Origin: an uncultured Eubacteriales bacterium
GTDB taxonomy: Bacteria > Bacillota > Clostridia > Lachnospirales > Lachnospiraceae
Assembly (NCBI GenBank): GCA_900314555.1
Contig: OMVQ01000028.1
Coordinates: forward strand, 1-41,797
DNA length: 41,797 nucleotides
Direction of reading: 5' to 3'
The first letter of the stretch is position 1, and every line of letters starts with the position of its first letter. Shown here in pieces: positions 1-7,759 of this stretch. The notes under the pieces are model-generated. The model saw only the letters and a program-made list of their open reading frames with translations, was not told the origin of the DNA and did no database searches. Position numbers and translations under genes: made by a program.

Positions 1-147
1 CAGGAATTCTTTCTTCCAGTTACGGAGTAAGTTTGGCTGAATATTGTTTTCAGTAGCTATTGTGTTTATATCTTTTTCACCTTTAAGTACTTCCAATACG
101 AGTTTAGCTTTGAACTGTGCTGTAAAATTTCTTCTTGTACGAGACAT
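1..147 (-). CDS. IS3-family transposase OrfA, 3' part outside window
   Basis: The frame is open from an ATG at 147 to the left edge and gives 49 residues beginning MSRTRRNFTAQFKAKLVLEV, followed by a predicted helix-turn-helix (INTIATENNIQPNLLRNWKKE). This is the typical N-terminus of the IS3/IS911 OrfA DNA-binding protein, which acts with OrfB through programmed frameshifting to move the element. An AGAAGGA ribosome binding site lies just upstream. The insertion sequence end should lie about 60-100 bases upstream of the ATG, somewhere in 200-245, where the minus strand reads GGTATCATAATTTAAGACAC. I cannot confirm the terminal repeat because the other end is outside the window. The element is oriented like the polysaccharide operon and sits just beyond its last visible gene. 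From 148 to 316 there is no other gene. Confidence 0.8.
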   Translation of the reverse strand, partial: MSRTRRNFTAQFKAKLVLEVLKGEKDINTIATENNIQPNLLRNWKKEFL

Positions 148-316
148 AATTTTATCCTTCTTTCTACATGATAATAAGAGTATATCAAATTCATTAAGAT
201 TTGTCTCAGGAAGTGTCTTAAATTATGATACCATTATACTTTAAGCATTTATACTATATCATAACAAAACTTTTTTGTAAAGTTCAGCGAATATCCTTTA
301 TTCTAAAGGCTTCTTG

Positions 317-1765
317 CTACATTGATCCTTCCCTTTTAAACACAGCAAGTACTGTCTTTAAAAGTATTTGTATGTCCTTTCCAATATTCCAATTCATTAT
401 GTATTCAGTATCTAACTTAACTACTTCTTCGAAATCAGTAATATCACTTCTTCCGCTTACCTGCCACATTCCGGTAAGACCAGGCTTAATGGCAAGTCTC
501 GCTCTATGATGAAGTTCGTATTTCTCCCATTCATCAAGCGTTGGTGGACGTGTGCCGACAAGACTCATATCACCTTTAAGAACATTTAAGAACTGTGGAA
601 ATTCGTCTATAGAAGTTTTTCGTATAAAGTTTCCAATGCCCTTTCCATTTTCACCACCAATTATACGTGGATCATTCTCCATCTTGAACATCATGCCGTC
701 TTTAACCTTGTTCTGCGCCATAAGTTCCGCTTTACGTTCTTCAGCATCTAAGTACATACTTCTGAATTTATATATGTAGAATTTTTTACCGTTTTTTCCA
801 ACTCTCATTTGTTTAAAAAATATAGGTCCTGGTGATTTCTTATATATAGCTGGTGCAACGAATACGAATAATATTCCTGTAAACATAAGTCCTATAATAC
901 TTCCAACTATGTCCATTAGTCTCTTGATAAAGCTTTCAACTATTGATGCTGTATTAATAGCACTTGTAAGTACTGTATACTCGTTCATCCTTTCCACAAT
1001 CTGAACCTTTCCCGGTTCACTTACTATCTTAGCAAGGTTCTGGTGTACAGTAATTCCCATAAGCAGACAGTCTTCGACCAGTTTTTTCTCTATTTTATTA
1101 TGTTCATCGTTAAAACATACAAACACCTCGTCTACCCACGATTTACATAGATACACAGATATTTCATCTCCTGATGCTAATACCTTTATACCATCAATTG
1201 TTTCGCCAGTCATATTCTTGTCGACTATGCATACACCTGTAATATGATATTTACCTTTTCCATAATTTGACAGATTATCAATTAATTCCTCTGCTTCATC
1301 ACATGTCGTAATTAATACCATAGACTGTGTCTTCGAATTATCTCTGATAGGTGATTTTGAGACTACCCACTTCCAGATTTCCCTGACAATATAAGTAATT
1401 ATTATTCCAATTGCCCATGTGAGCATAAATACTATTCTGGAGTATTCCTGCCCCTGTTGAGACATATACAGATATACTACCTGCAACATCGTAACTATGG
1501 TTACATATCTTATTGTACATAAGAATTCCTTATAATGCCCTCTGGTAACTATCTTCTTATAAGGTGCTGCCATTAATGCTACAATAATACATATCATCAT
1601 ATACACAATGACGATATTTGAATATAATTTAGGAAGTACAACTTTATTGCCTCTCCAGCCATGCCTGATTATATAGGCTATGGCAAAAGCAACTTCTATA
1701 CTTATAATATCCAACACAATAAAGTCTATATGCCTGAATATTCCTGATGTTTTTCTTCTATACAT
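317..1765 (-). CDS. Polyprenyl-phosphate sugar phosphotransferase (priming glycosyltransferase)
   Basis: The 482-residue protein has the two-part layout of WbaP/CpsE-type enzymes. These move a sugar-1-phosphate onto undecaprenyl phosphate and so start exopolysaccharide repeat-unit assembly at the membrane. About four hydrophobic segments occupy residues 10-135, a soluble Rossmann-like CoA-binding-fold region follows, and a membrane-associated catalytic domain starts near residue 280. Catalytic-domain hallmarks are visible: GPIFFKQMRVGKNGKKFYIY then KFRSM, the basic-acidic stretch RKTSIDEFPQFLNVLKGDMS, LVGTRPP and LAIKPGLTGMWQVSGRS. A GAAAGGA site precedes the ATG. It is the last gene of the operon before the insertion sequence. 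The donor sugar cannot be told from the sequence. Confidence 0.9.
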   Translation of the reverse strand: MYRRKTSGIFRHIDFIVLDIISIEVAFAIAYIIRHGWRGNKVVLPKLYSNIVIVYMMICIIVALMAAPYKKIVTRGHYKEFLCTIRYVTIVTMLQVVYLYMSQQGQEYSRIVFMLTWAIGIIITYIVREIWKWVVSKSPIRDNSKTQSMVLITTCDEAEELIDNLSNYGKGKYHITGVCIVDKNMTGETIDGIKVLASGDEISVYLCKSWVDEVFVCFNDEHNKIEKKLVEDCLLMGITVHQNLAKIVSEPGKVQIVERMNEYTVLTSAINTASIVESFIKRLMDIVGSIIGLMFTGILFVFVAPAIYKKSPGPIFFKQMRVGKNGKKFYIYKFRSMYLDAEERKAELMAQNKVKDGMMFKMENDPRIIGGENGKGIGNFIRKTSIDEFPQFLNVLKGDMSLVGTRPPTLDEWEKYELHHRARLAIKPGLTGMWQVSGRSDITDFEEVVKLDTEYIMNWNIGKDIQILLKTVLAVFKREGSM

Positions 1766-1854
1766 AGCCTAATAATCCTTTCTATAATTTTTATTTACAA
1801 CCTGATTTTCTTCTGTCTTATTTTTCATCGTCCCAGTAACCTTTTTTCTCTATT

Positions 1855-3312
1855 TTACTCACTTATTACTTTACCATCAATAACCTGTTGAATTAATTCC
1901 TTAGCATGATTAATTGTATTTTCATCCGGAATCATTACCCATAGGTTATTTCTTCCAGGTATAGAAAATGTCGAAGCTCTTGTACCTGTTCCATCTACAC
2001 TATATGATACAACATTCCACTTCTTCATATCATTAATCTGCATTTTAACAAGGCTCTGTATCATATCTTTAGGCATACTTGTCTGGAAACAATCTGAAAT
2101 GGCATCCATGATATCTGTGTAATTATATAACATCTTAGAGCTTGCCATTTCGTTAATAACTGCTTTAATTACTTCCATCTGATCTCTGCCTCGCTGTCTG
2201 TCACCATCAGATAATGCATATCTTTCTCTCGCAAAGCCAAGCGCCTGTTCTCCATTAAGCCTGTTGTCACCAACCTTGATATCTACATTATAATGTCTTG
2301 TCGTAAATGCATAATCAGAATGTACTGTCACTCCACCAAGCTCATCTATTATCTTTATAAAGCCATCAAAGTTAAGTCGGAAGTAATACTGTATTTCTAA
2401 GTCGTAAATCATTGATAATGTATCTTTTGAACAATTAATGCCATATATTCCAGCATGCGTAAGCTTATCCTTAACACCATTAGAAATTGATAATGGAACA
2501 TAGTAATCTCTAGGTGTAGATACTAAAAGTATCTGCTTAGTCTTAGTATTCACAACCGCAATGATATTTACATCACTTCGACTTGTCGTAGCAACTGAAC
2601 CATATGTATCTATACCACTTATGTACAATGTAAACACATCACTGTTTAATTTTATTCCTGTATCATCTTTATCATACCATTCTACTTTTGACTTAACCTC
2701 TGTCATAAGCAGTTCTTTTACCTTGTCTTTAAAGTCCTCATAACCTTCAGTCTCTATGATTACATCTATATAAGCTTCATTCAGAATAATCGCCTTAACG
2801 TCTCCACTATATAAACCATCTATCATAGAAAAGAAATCATCATATTCCTTTGTAGCAATCTCTTTATTTATAGTTTTACTTATTTCTTCTATCGTTTTAT
2901 CTGTTGCTTCTCTACCTCTTGATGAAAGAATACCATATGTATAATCTGCAGCATCACCCAAGCTTTTAGCCTCATCATCTGCAAGCACATATACTACCAT
3001 CTTATCTATCTGTTCATCAGAACCTGTTACTTTATCCATCACATCTGTAGTCTTCGCAATGTATGCACAGGCTATTCCAAGTCCTATGCTGATGATGATT
3101 CCAATTATCATCATTATAATTCCCGGTATCTTTTTAAACTGTAAAACCACATTCAGTACACATAATATAACAAGTATTCCTACAGCAAGGAAGAAGTATT
3201 TCTGCGACAATACATCAAGTTTTGCAAGAAAATATAAGAACAATAGTGTTATTATACTTTGAATAATCGCAAATCCATATCTTACTAGTTTAAATATGTC
3301 TTTTTCTTTCAT
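1855..3312 (-). CDS. LytR-CpsA-Psr (LCP) family polymer-attachment protein
   Basis: LCP enzymes transfer lipid-linked glycopolymers (capsule, teichoic acid) onto peptidoglycan outside the membrane. This 485-residue protein has three hydrophobic segments in its first 95 residues, an extracellular accessory region, and an LCP catalytic domain in the second half. Motifs seen are VNIIAVVNTKTKQILLVSTP followed by RDYYV, GGVTVHSDY, and GEQALGFARERYALSDGDRQ followed by RGRDQ, with the conserved acidic and arginine residues that bind the pyrophosphate and prenyl chain. A TTG six bases upstream also opens the frame, but GGAGG abuts it directly and is six bases from the ATG at 3312, so the ATG is the better start. 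It corresponds to CpsA of streptococcal cps loci. Confidence 0.92.
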   Translation of the reverse strand: MKEKDIFKLVRYGFAIIQSIITLLFLYFLAKLDVLSQKYFFLAVGILVILCVLNVVLQFKKIPGIIMMIIGIIISIGLGIACAYIAKTTDVMDKVTGSDEQIDKMVVYVLADDEAKSLGDAADYTYGILSSRGREATDKTIEEISKTINKEIATKEYDDFFSMIDGLYSGDVKAIILNEAYIDVIIETEGYEDFKDKVKELLMTEVKSKVEWYDKDDTGIKLNSDVFTLYISGIDTYGSVATTSRSDVNIIAVVNTKTKQILLVSTPRDYYVPLSISNGVKDKLTHAGIYGINCSKDTLSMIYDLEIQYYFRLNFDGFIKIIDELGGVTVHSDYAFTTRHYNVDIKVGDNRLNGEQALGFARERYALSDGDRQRGRDQMEVIKAVINEMASSKMLYNYTDIMDAISDCFQTSMPKDMIQSLVKMQINDMKKWNVVSYSVDGTGTRASTFSIPGRNNLWVMIPDENTINHAKELIQQVIDGKVISE

Positions 3313-3441
3313 GGTCAACCTCCATTTCCCAGACGTTTACGTCATACTGACTTCCATTTTAGTCCTAATTGTTTATCTATTAAATATTATTTTCTACACG
3401 TTAATATGTAGTTTCGTATATTTCAACATATTTTTGTATCT

Positions 3442-3480
3442 GCAAAACAGACAGTACATTTACTGTGCTGTCTGTTCTGC
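3442..3480 (-). terminator. Intercistronic hairpin overlapping the end of the Ig-like gene
   Basis: Arms 3442-3454 and 3468-3480 pair over 13 bases with one mismatch around a 13-base loop. The loop and one arm include the stop codon and last codons of the upstream gene. On the minus strand the second arm ends CTGTCTGTTTTGC, so the T-run is short. It may act as a partial terminator or an RNA-processing or stability element that lowers expression of the LCP and glycosyltransferase genes relative to the first four genes. It could simply be a stability hairpin. Confidence 0.45.
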
Positions 3481-4365
3481 TGTTATCCCTTGCTGTGCAT
3501 TCTGTTCAGGCTGCGCATTATTTACATCGTCGTTTTCGGGTACTATAGCATTATTCACAGTGTTATCTGCTACATTATCCGGTATATTATCTGTTGCTGC
3601 TACTGTATCTGCCGGTATAACATGTAAAGTAAATGGTGCCGGTGCTGATACATTACCTTCTGTGTCTGATACCAGATAATTAATCTGATAGTCTCCTGGA
3701 ACACTTAAGTTATAATCACCTGTAATTCTTATTCTTCTTGATACATCGCCTGAATTATCATATGTTTCTCTTACAAAGCTTATCTCATCAAAACTTTGTC
3801 CAGCTTTAATAGTTGTCTCAGCGGCCTTTAGTTTGATGACCGGTATACCGGTTGCATCTGCTGCTGCCTTATCTATTTCTCCTGTCGGACCACTATCTGC
3901 TACTGTAATATTTGTTGTCGGATTCTCGCTTGTACTTTCATTTGTGCTTGTGTCATTACTTACATCGGTCTGCTCTGATGACTGGTTCGCATCATTTGCA
4001 TCTGTATTCTGACTGGCATTTGCTCCTGTCGATATATATTTAACACGACGCTTATTATTCTTAGTGGTAGTAATGTTATTCTTTGAATCTTTTGCAGCGT
4101 ATACTACCTCCATATATTCGCCATTACCTATTACTATCTTATTTGCCACCATTAATGTATCGCTTACATCACCGTCTTTAGCATCTATAGCAGTAACGTC
4201 TTCCAGCAATACATCATTGGACTCGCCCTCCGTATAAGTTAACTCCTCATCCGGATATGTAATAACAGGCCCTTTTCTATCAGAAGTTGCGAATTTAATC
4301 ACACCTATTCCGATTACCACTGCTATAACTGAGCCGACGATTCCTAAAATCTTTTTATTGTTCAT
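3460..4365 (-). CDS. Membrane-anchored protein with Ig-like (DUF5011-type) domains
   Basis: The 301-residue protein has an N-terminal hydrophobic anchor (residues 8-27) and then an outside region. Two stretches resemble bacterial Ig-like folds of the DUF5011 kind: one at about residues 33-110 (GPVITYPDEELTYTEGES, DVTAIDAKDGDVSD, VVYAAKDSKNN) and one at about 175-250 (IRITGDYNLSVPGDYQINYL, VSDTEGNVSAP). A Ser/Thr/Asn-rich linker separates them, and the C-terminus is rich in Asn, Gln and Ala with no sorting signal. No catalytic motif is visible. Its place between the kinase and LCP genes suggests a structural or polymer-binding role at the cell surface during exopolysaccharide export. That is inferred from context only. 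Confidence 0.75.
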   Translation of the reverse strand: MNNKKILGIVGSVIAVVIGIGVIKFATSDRKGPVITYPDEELTYTEGESNDVLLEDVTAIDAKDGDVSDTLMVANKIVIGNGEYMEVVYAAKDSKNNITTTKNNKRRVKYISTGANASQNTDANDANQSSEQTDVSNDTSTNESTSENPTTNITVADSGPTGEIDKAAADATGIPVIKLKAAETTIKAGQSFDEISFVRETYDNSGDVSRRIRITGDYNLSVPGDYQINYLVSDTEGNVSAPAPFTLHVIPADTVAATDNIPDNVADNTVNNAIVPENDDVNNAQPEQNAQQGITAEQTAQ

Positions 4366-4398
4366 ACATTACTCCATCCTGAAACAGATATTAAATAT

Positions 4399-5121
4399 CT
4401 ATTTCTTTGCACTTTGTCCATAGTTACCATAATTACCATATTCACCATAGTGTCCATAATGTCCATAATATTTACCATAATATCCACCTTTACCGGTAGG
4501 AACCTTATTAAGAACTACTCCTAATATCTTACAGTCAGCTTTCTCTAACTGTGCTTTTGTCTTCTGGACAAGTTTATAGCTTATCTCACCTGCTGCTACT
4601 ACCATAACTACGCCATCACATTCCTGTGCCACGATAGCGGCATCGATAACACTTCCTATAGGTGGAGTATCTATAATAACATAATCATATGTCTGTCTTA
4701 GCTGTTTAATTAATGTCTTAAAATATTTATTACCAAGTAATTCTGCTGGGTTTGGTGGAACAGGACCTGAGAATACTACATGTAAATTCTCTACATTTGT
4801 AGAATATACAACTTCATCAAACGAATTAACGCCTGATAAATAATGTGTGAAACCTTTAACTGCTTTGTTAATCTTGTAACGTCCAACTAAAACTGATTTT
4901 CTAAGGTCAGCATCTATAAATATTACTTTCTTGCCTGACTCTGCAATTGAAGCCGCAAGATTAAAAGATACACTTGATTTTCCCTCATTAGGAATTGTAC
5001 TTGTAAGTGCAATAACTTTTACATCACTACCACAAAACTGTACGTTTGTTCTTAATCTCTTATATGCTTCATTGGTACTATTATCTAATTTCTTTAATTT
5101 ATCAATATTTATGTTTAACAT
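4399..5121 (-). CDS. cpsD: CpsD/CapB-type bacterial tyrosine kinase
   Basis: This is the cytoplasmic BY-kinase that autophosphorylates and controls exopolysaccharide polymerisation together with the membrane modulator encoded next to it. The 240-residue protein shows a Walker A (STIPNEGKSS, near residue 45), Walker A' (KVIFIDADLRKS) and Walker B (YDYVIIDTPP). The C-terminal tail has nine tyrosines in a glycine-rich run (YYGKYYGHYGHYGEYGNYGN), the autophosphorylation cluster typical of the family. An ATG at 5133 opens the same frame four codons earlier, but AGGA lies five bases before the ATG at 5121, and the upstream ATG lacks a good site. The gene follows cpsC by about 50 bases and matches family length. 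Confidence 0.93.
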   Translation of the reverse strand: MLNINIDKLKKLDNSTNEAYKRLRTNVQFCGSDVKVIALTSTIPNEGKSSVSFNLAASIAESGKKVIFIDADLRKSVLVGRYKINKAVKGFTHYLSGVNSFDEVVYSTNVENLHVVFSGPVPPNPAELLGNKYFKTLIKQLRQTYDYVIIDTPPIGSVIDAAIVAQECDGVVMVVAAGEISYKLVQKTKAQLEKADCKILGVVLNKVPTGKGGYYGKYYGHYGHYGEYGNYGNYGQSAKK

Positions 5122-5170
5122 ACATTTCCTCATTTCTGTGCTTTTGCACTAATCTGCACTTATCTGTAAC

Positions 5171-5905
5171 CTACTTATTTTTCTTCTTTTTCTTTTTCTT
5201 CTTGTTATCAGTTGTTTCTAATTCAGGAATTAAACCAAGTACACTTAATCCAAGATATTTTTCAACATCTTCCTGTGCCTTGATAGTATCATCTAACATA
5301 AATCTTATAATAATAACTGCTACTGCGATTATAAAACCTAGTGCAAAACCAATTAATATATTCATCTTAGTATTAGGACTAATTGGACTTTCAGGTAACT
5401 TTGCATCTTCCACAGTATTAACTGTCTCAATACCCATAACGGACTGAATCTGTGCCTTAGATGCCTCTCTTACGGCATCTGCTATCTTCTTAGCCATCAT
5501 TGGATCCTTGTCATTAACAGCAATTGTAAGTATTCTCGTATCAGTTGGGGTACTTACCGAAATTTTGCCTGCTAATTCTGATGTTGACATCTTAAGATTC
5601 AAATCTGCAATTACTTTATCAAGTACCGGATTACTCTTTACTAATATCATGTAGTCCTTAGTCAAATAATTACTTGACTGCAAATCACTTACATTTATCT
5701 GGTCGGTTGTTGTAAGCTTGTTATTTGTTACATATACCTGTGTGCTTGCCTGATATACGGGACTTATTAAAAATTTCGTAAATGTAAATGCAACTGCTGC
5801 ACCAAGCACAGCTGCTAATACAATAACCGCCAGTTTATCTAATAATATGGCAAATATCTCTCTAAGATCGATTTCCACTTCGTCATTTCTGTTTTCTGTT
5901 TCCAT
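5171..5905 (-). CDS. cpsC: CpsC/Wzz-type chain-length determinant and kinase modulator
   Basis: The 244-residue polysaccharide co-polymerase has the standard plan. A cytoplasmic N-terminus (IDLREIFAILLDKLAVIV) leads into a first membrane helix at about 28-50. An outside domain follows, then a Pro-rich entry (AKLPESPISPNTK) into a second helix at about 180-202, and a cytoplasmic tail. Such proteins set polymer length and activate the CpsD kinase. The tail ends with ten residues that are almost all lysine (about 235-244), encoded by a purine run of AAG/AAA codons. This is more extreme than usual and could bind phospholipid or the acidic or phosphorylated partner. It is well spaced within the operon between phosphatase and kinase. 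Confidence 0.92.
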   Translation of the reverse strand: METENRNDEVEIDLREIFAILLDKLAVIVLAAVLGAAVAFTFTKFLISPVYQASTQVYVTNNKLTTTDQINVSDLQSSNYLTKDYMILVKSNPVLDKVIADLNLKMSTSELAGKISVSTPTDTRILTIAVNDKDPMMAKKIADAVREASKAQIQSVMGIETVNTVEDAKLPESPISPNTKMNILIGFALGFIIAVAVIIIRFMLDDTIKAQEDVEKYLGLSVLGLIPELETTDNKKKKKKKKNK

Positions 5906-5931
5906 TACTTTGAACTCTCCTTTATTATATG

Positions 5932-6672
5932 TTATATGTAGTCTTTTGCAAGGATCTTACGTGGATTAACACTTAGAAGTTTTTCCACTGTCTCCTCGTC
6001 AGTTTTCTTTCTAAGATATTTTATACATTCTTCTAAGTCAGGCGAACGATGGCCGTCACTATGTGTATCCGTACCAATGAAATGCACTAAATCATTTTTA
6101 ATCATCTTAAGCACTTTTTTTCGAATACTTCTACCATATCTACCTGCTATCGTGTGTGCATTTATCTGAATATATACACCTGCGTCCACAAGCCGTTCCA
6201 CATTTTCAATATCCGCCATAACTTCTTCGTATCTCTCGCAATGTGCAAGAACCGGCGTATATCCGTTATTAACAAGTTCGTATAGGCTTTCGCTTATATA
6301 CTTATACTTGTCATTTGGTGAAAACTCAACCAGCACATAATCTGAACCTGCAAGTGTAAATATCTTACTTTCTTCAAGATTATCTACCACACCATAACTG
6401 TAAAATATCTCATTGCCAAGATATAGTTCAAAATCTGGATATTTCTTAGCAACTAAATTCTTTAATTTTTCAAAATTCTTTTCTATTTCTTCTTTATTAT
6501 CATCGTATTTTCCCACTTCATAATGGGGTGTTGCAATCATTCCACGAATCCCATTGTTGTATGCTATATCTATCATTCTTAATGCCTGTGTAGAACTTCT
6601 CGCCCCATCATCCACGTGAGGAATTATGTGACAATGAATATCTATGTATCCGCTAATCTTTCTTTCCTCCAT
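5932..6672 (-). CDS. cpsB: CpsB-type manganese-dependent tyrosine phosphatase (PHP domain)
   Basis: CpsB/CapC phosphatases remove phosphate from the CpsD tyrosine cluster and reset the capsule assembly cycle. The 246-residue PHP-fold protein has the metal-binding motif DIHCHIIPHVDDG (residues 11-23), ATPHYE (about 47-52), an internal HCERYEEV, and the C-terminal FIGTDTHSDGHR. It is the first gene of the operon, about 115 bases after the predicted transcription start. The ATG at 6672 has no clear ribosome binding site. A GGAGG lies inside codons 1-3, eight bases ahead of the ATT codon Ile6, and family members often begin near that point, so the true start is open (see findings). The function call is firm. 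Confidence 0.92.
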   Translation of the reverse strand: MEERKISGYIDIHCHIIPHVDDGARSSTQALRMIDIAYNNGIRGMIATPHYEVGKYDDNKEEIEKNFEKLKNLVAKKYPDFELYLGNEIFYSYGVVDNLEESKIFTLAGSDYVLVEFSPNDKYKYISESLYELVNNGYTPVLAHCERYEEVMADIENVERLVDAGVYIQINAHTIAGRYGRSIRKKVLKMIKNDLVHFIGTDTHSDGHRSPDLEECIKYLRKKTDEETVEKLLSVNPRKILAKDYI

Positions 6673-6793
6673 TTTATTATATTATTCTTTAAATTTCACT
6701 TGTCTCTCTGCTAAATATCACTATTTTTTTATTTTTTTAACATATTTTTACATTTAGACGCAAAAATACCACCAAATAGTCATACAATTACAG

Positions 6794-6821
6794 ATTATAA
6801 CATACCAATATCATTTTGCAA
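6794..6821 (-). promoter_or_regulatory. Predicted sigma-A promoter of the cps operon
   Basis: On the minus strand, TTGCAA (6816-6821) and TATAAT (6794-6799) are 16 bases apart, with a TG extended -10 (TGTTATAAT). Transcription would start near 6787 and leave a leader of about 115 bases before cpsB. This is the best promoter in the 320-base space between cpsB and the divergent acetyltransferase gene. The rest of that space holds AT-rich DNA and a short inverted repeat (TCAC-AAAAAT-GTGA, 6947-6960) close to the acetyltransferase start. Confidence 0.7.
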
Positions 6822-6993
6822 GAATTTTATTGTAAATTGGAGTGTATTACCAAATTGATTTATAAATTTATATTAGAGATTAGGGTTTAAGTTAAGCACT
6901 ATTTGTAATATACTTATTAATAGGCTGACAGACTTCAATGTCAAAGTCACAAAAATGTGATATGCTTAAAATATTTATTGAAATGAGGTTAAT

Positions 6994-7545
6994 ATGAATT
7001 TTACATATGAATCAGAACGCTTAATCCTAAGAGTTCTGGATAAAAATTCTGCTCCTATGGTGTTAGATTTTCTATCAGAAAACAGTGATTTCTTCGAGCC
7101 ATATGAAGCTGAAAAACCACCTAATTACTATACCCTGAAATATCAGAGTGTTTCTCTGCGCCTTGAATACAATGCTTTCATTAAAAGCTCTTATGCCAGA
7201 TTTTATGTATTTACCAAGGCTGAACCTGATAGAATTATAGGAACTGTTTCCTTTGGAAATATGCATAAATTCCCATTCTTTTCTACATGTATAGGTTATA
7301 AATTCAGTAAATCTGTATGGGGAAATGGATATGCTACCGAGGCAATAATCTGCGCTGCCACAGCTATTTTTAAAGATGGAGGATTTCATAGAATTGAAGC
7401 GTATGTTATGCCTGACAATCTTTCTTCCATAAAGGTCTTAGAAAATGTAGGATTTGAATATGAAGGAATTGCTAAAAGTTCAATTCGCATTTGTGGTGAA
7501 TATAAAGACCATTCACAATACGCACTGATTAATCCTTATAAATAA
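6994..7545 (+). CDS. GNAT family N-acetyltransferase (RimJ/RimL-like)
   Basis: The 183-residue protein has the RimJ/RimL-type GNAT layout. It starts with SERLILRVLDKNSAPMVLDF, has a central strand with IIGTVSFGNM, and an acetyl-CoA-binding loop in the form VWGNGYATEAI (about residues 108-118). It then shows the FHRIEAYVMPDNLSSIKVLE stretch followed by NVGFEYEG that is diagnostic of the group. Members acetylate N-terminal amines of ribosomal proteins or other small amines; the substrate here is unknown. A GAGG site precedes the ATG. It is a single gene between the cps promoter region and a strong terminator. Confidence 0.88.
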   Translation: MNFTYESERLILRVLDKNSAPMVLDFLSENSDFFEPYEAEKPPNYYTLKYQSVSLRLEYNAFIKSSYARFYVFTKAEPDRIIGTVSFGNMHKFPFFSTCIGYKFSKSVWGNGYATEAIICAATAIFKDGGFHRIEAYVMPDNLSSIKVLENVGFEYEGIAKSSIRICGEYKDHSQYALINPYK

Positions 7546-7549
7546 AATA

Positions 7550-7624
7550 AGAGTTATAGGGCAAAACATTTGATGACCGGGATTAGTCAGCAATATGTTT
7601 TGTTCCATAACTCTGTTTTTTGTT
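7550..7624 (+). terminator. Rho-independent terminator of the acetyltransferase gene
   Basis: A long imperfect stem pairs AGAGTTATaGGgCAAAACAT with ATGTTTTGttCcATAACTCT and is followed by GTTTTTTG. The loop contains a small secondary hairpin (TGAC/GTCA). It begins a few bases after the stop codon. Confidence 0.85.
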
Positions 7625-7679
7625 TCTATAGCTTTGTTTCATAATCCAATAAACTGCTATATTAATATTGATATATAAG

Positions 7680-7729
7680 TCTCCGACAGATGGTTAGTTT
7701 ACACTCATTACCCATCCGTCGGAGATTTT
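7680..7729. terminator. Strong hairpin between convergent genes
   Basis: TCTCCGACAGATGG (7680-7693) pairs with CCATCCGTCGGAGA (7712-7725) with a single mismatch. The plus side is followed by TTTT, the minus side by a mixed AT run. It lies 35 bases downstream of the minus-strand HD-GYP gene and most likely ends transcription from that side, with a second stop for plus-strand read-through. Confidence 0.6.
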
Positions 7730-7759
7730 GGATTATCTTATTCTGCTATTTCATAACAT

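Noticed and set aside
7075..7389. Minus-strand open frame inside the acetyltransferase gene
   Set aside because: It is antisense to a clear GNAT domain and has no translation signals.
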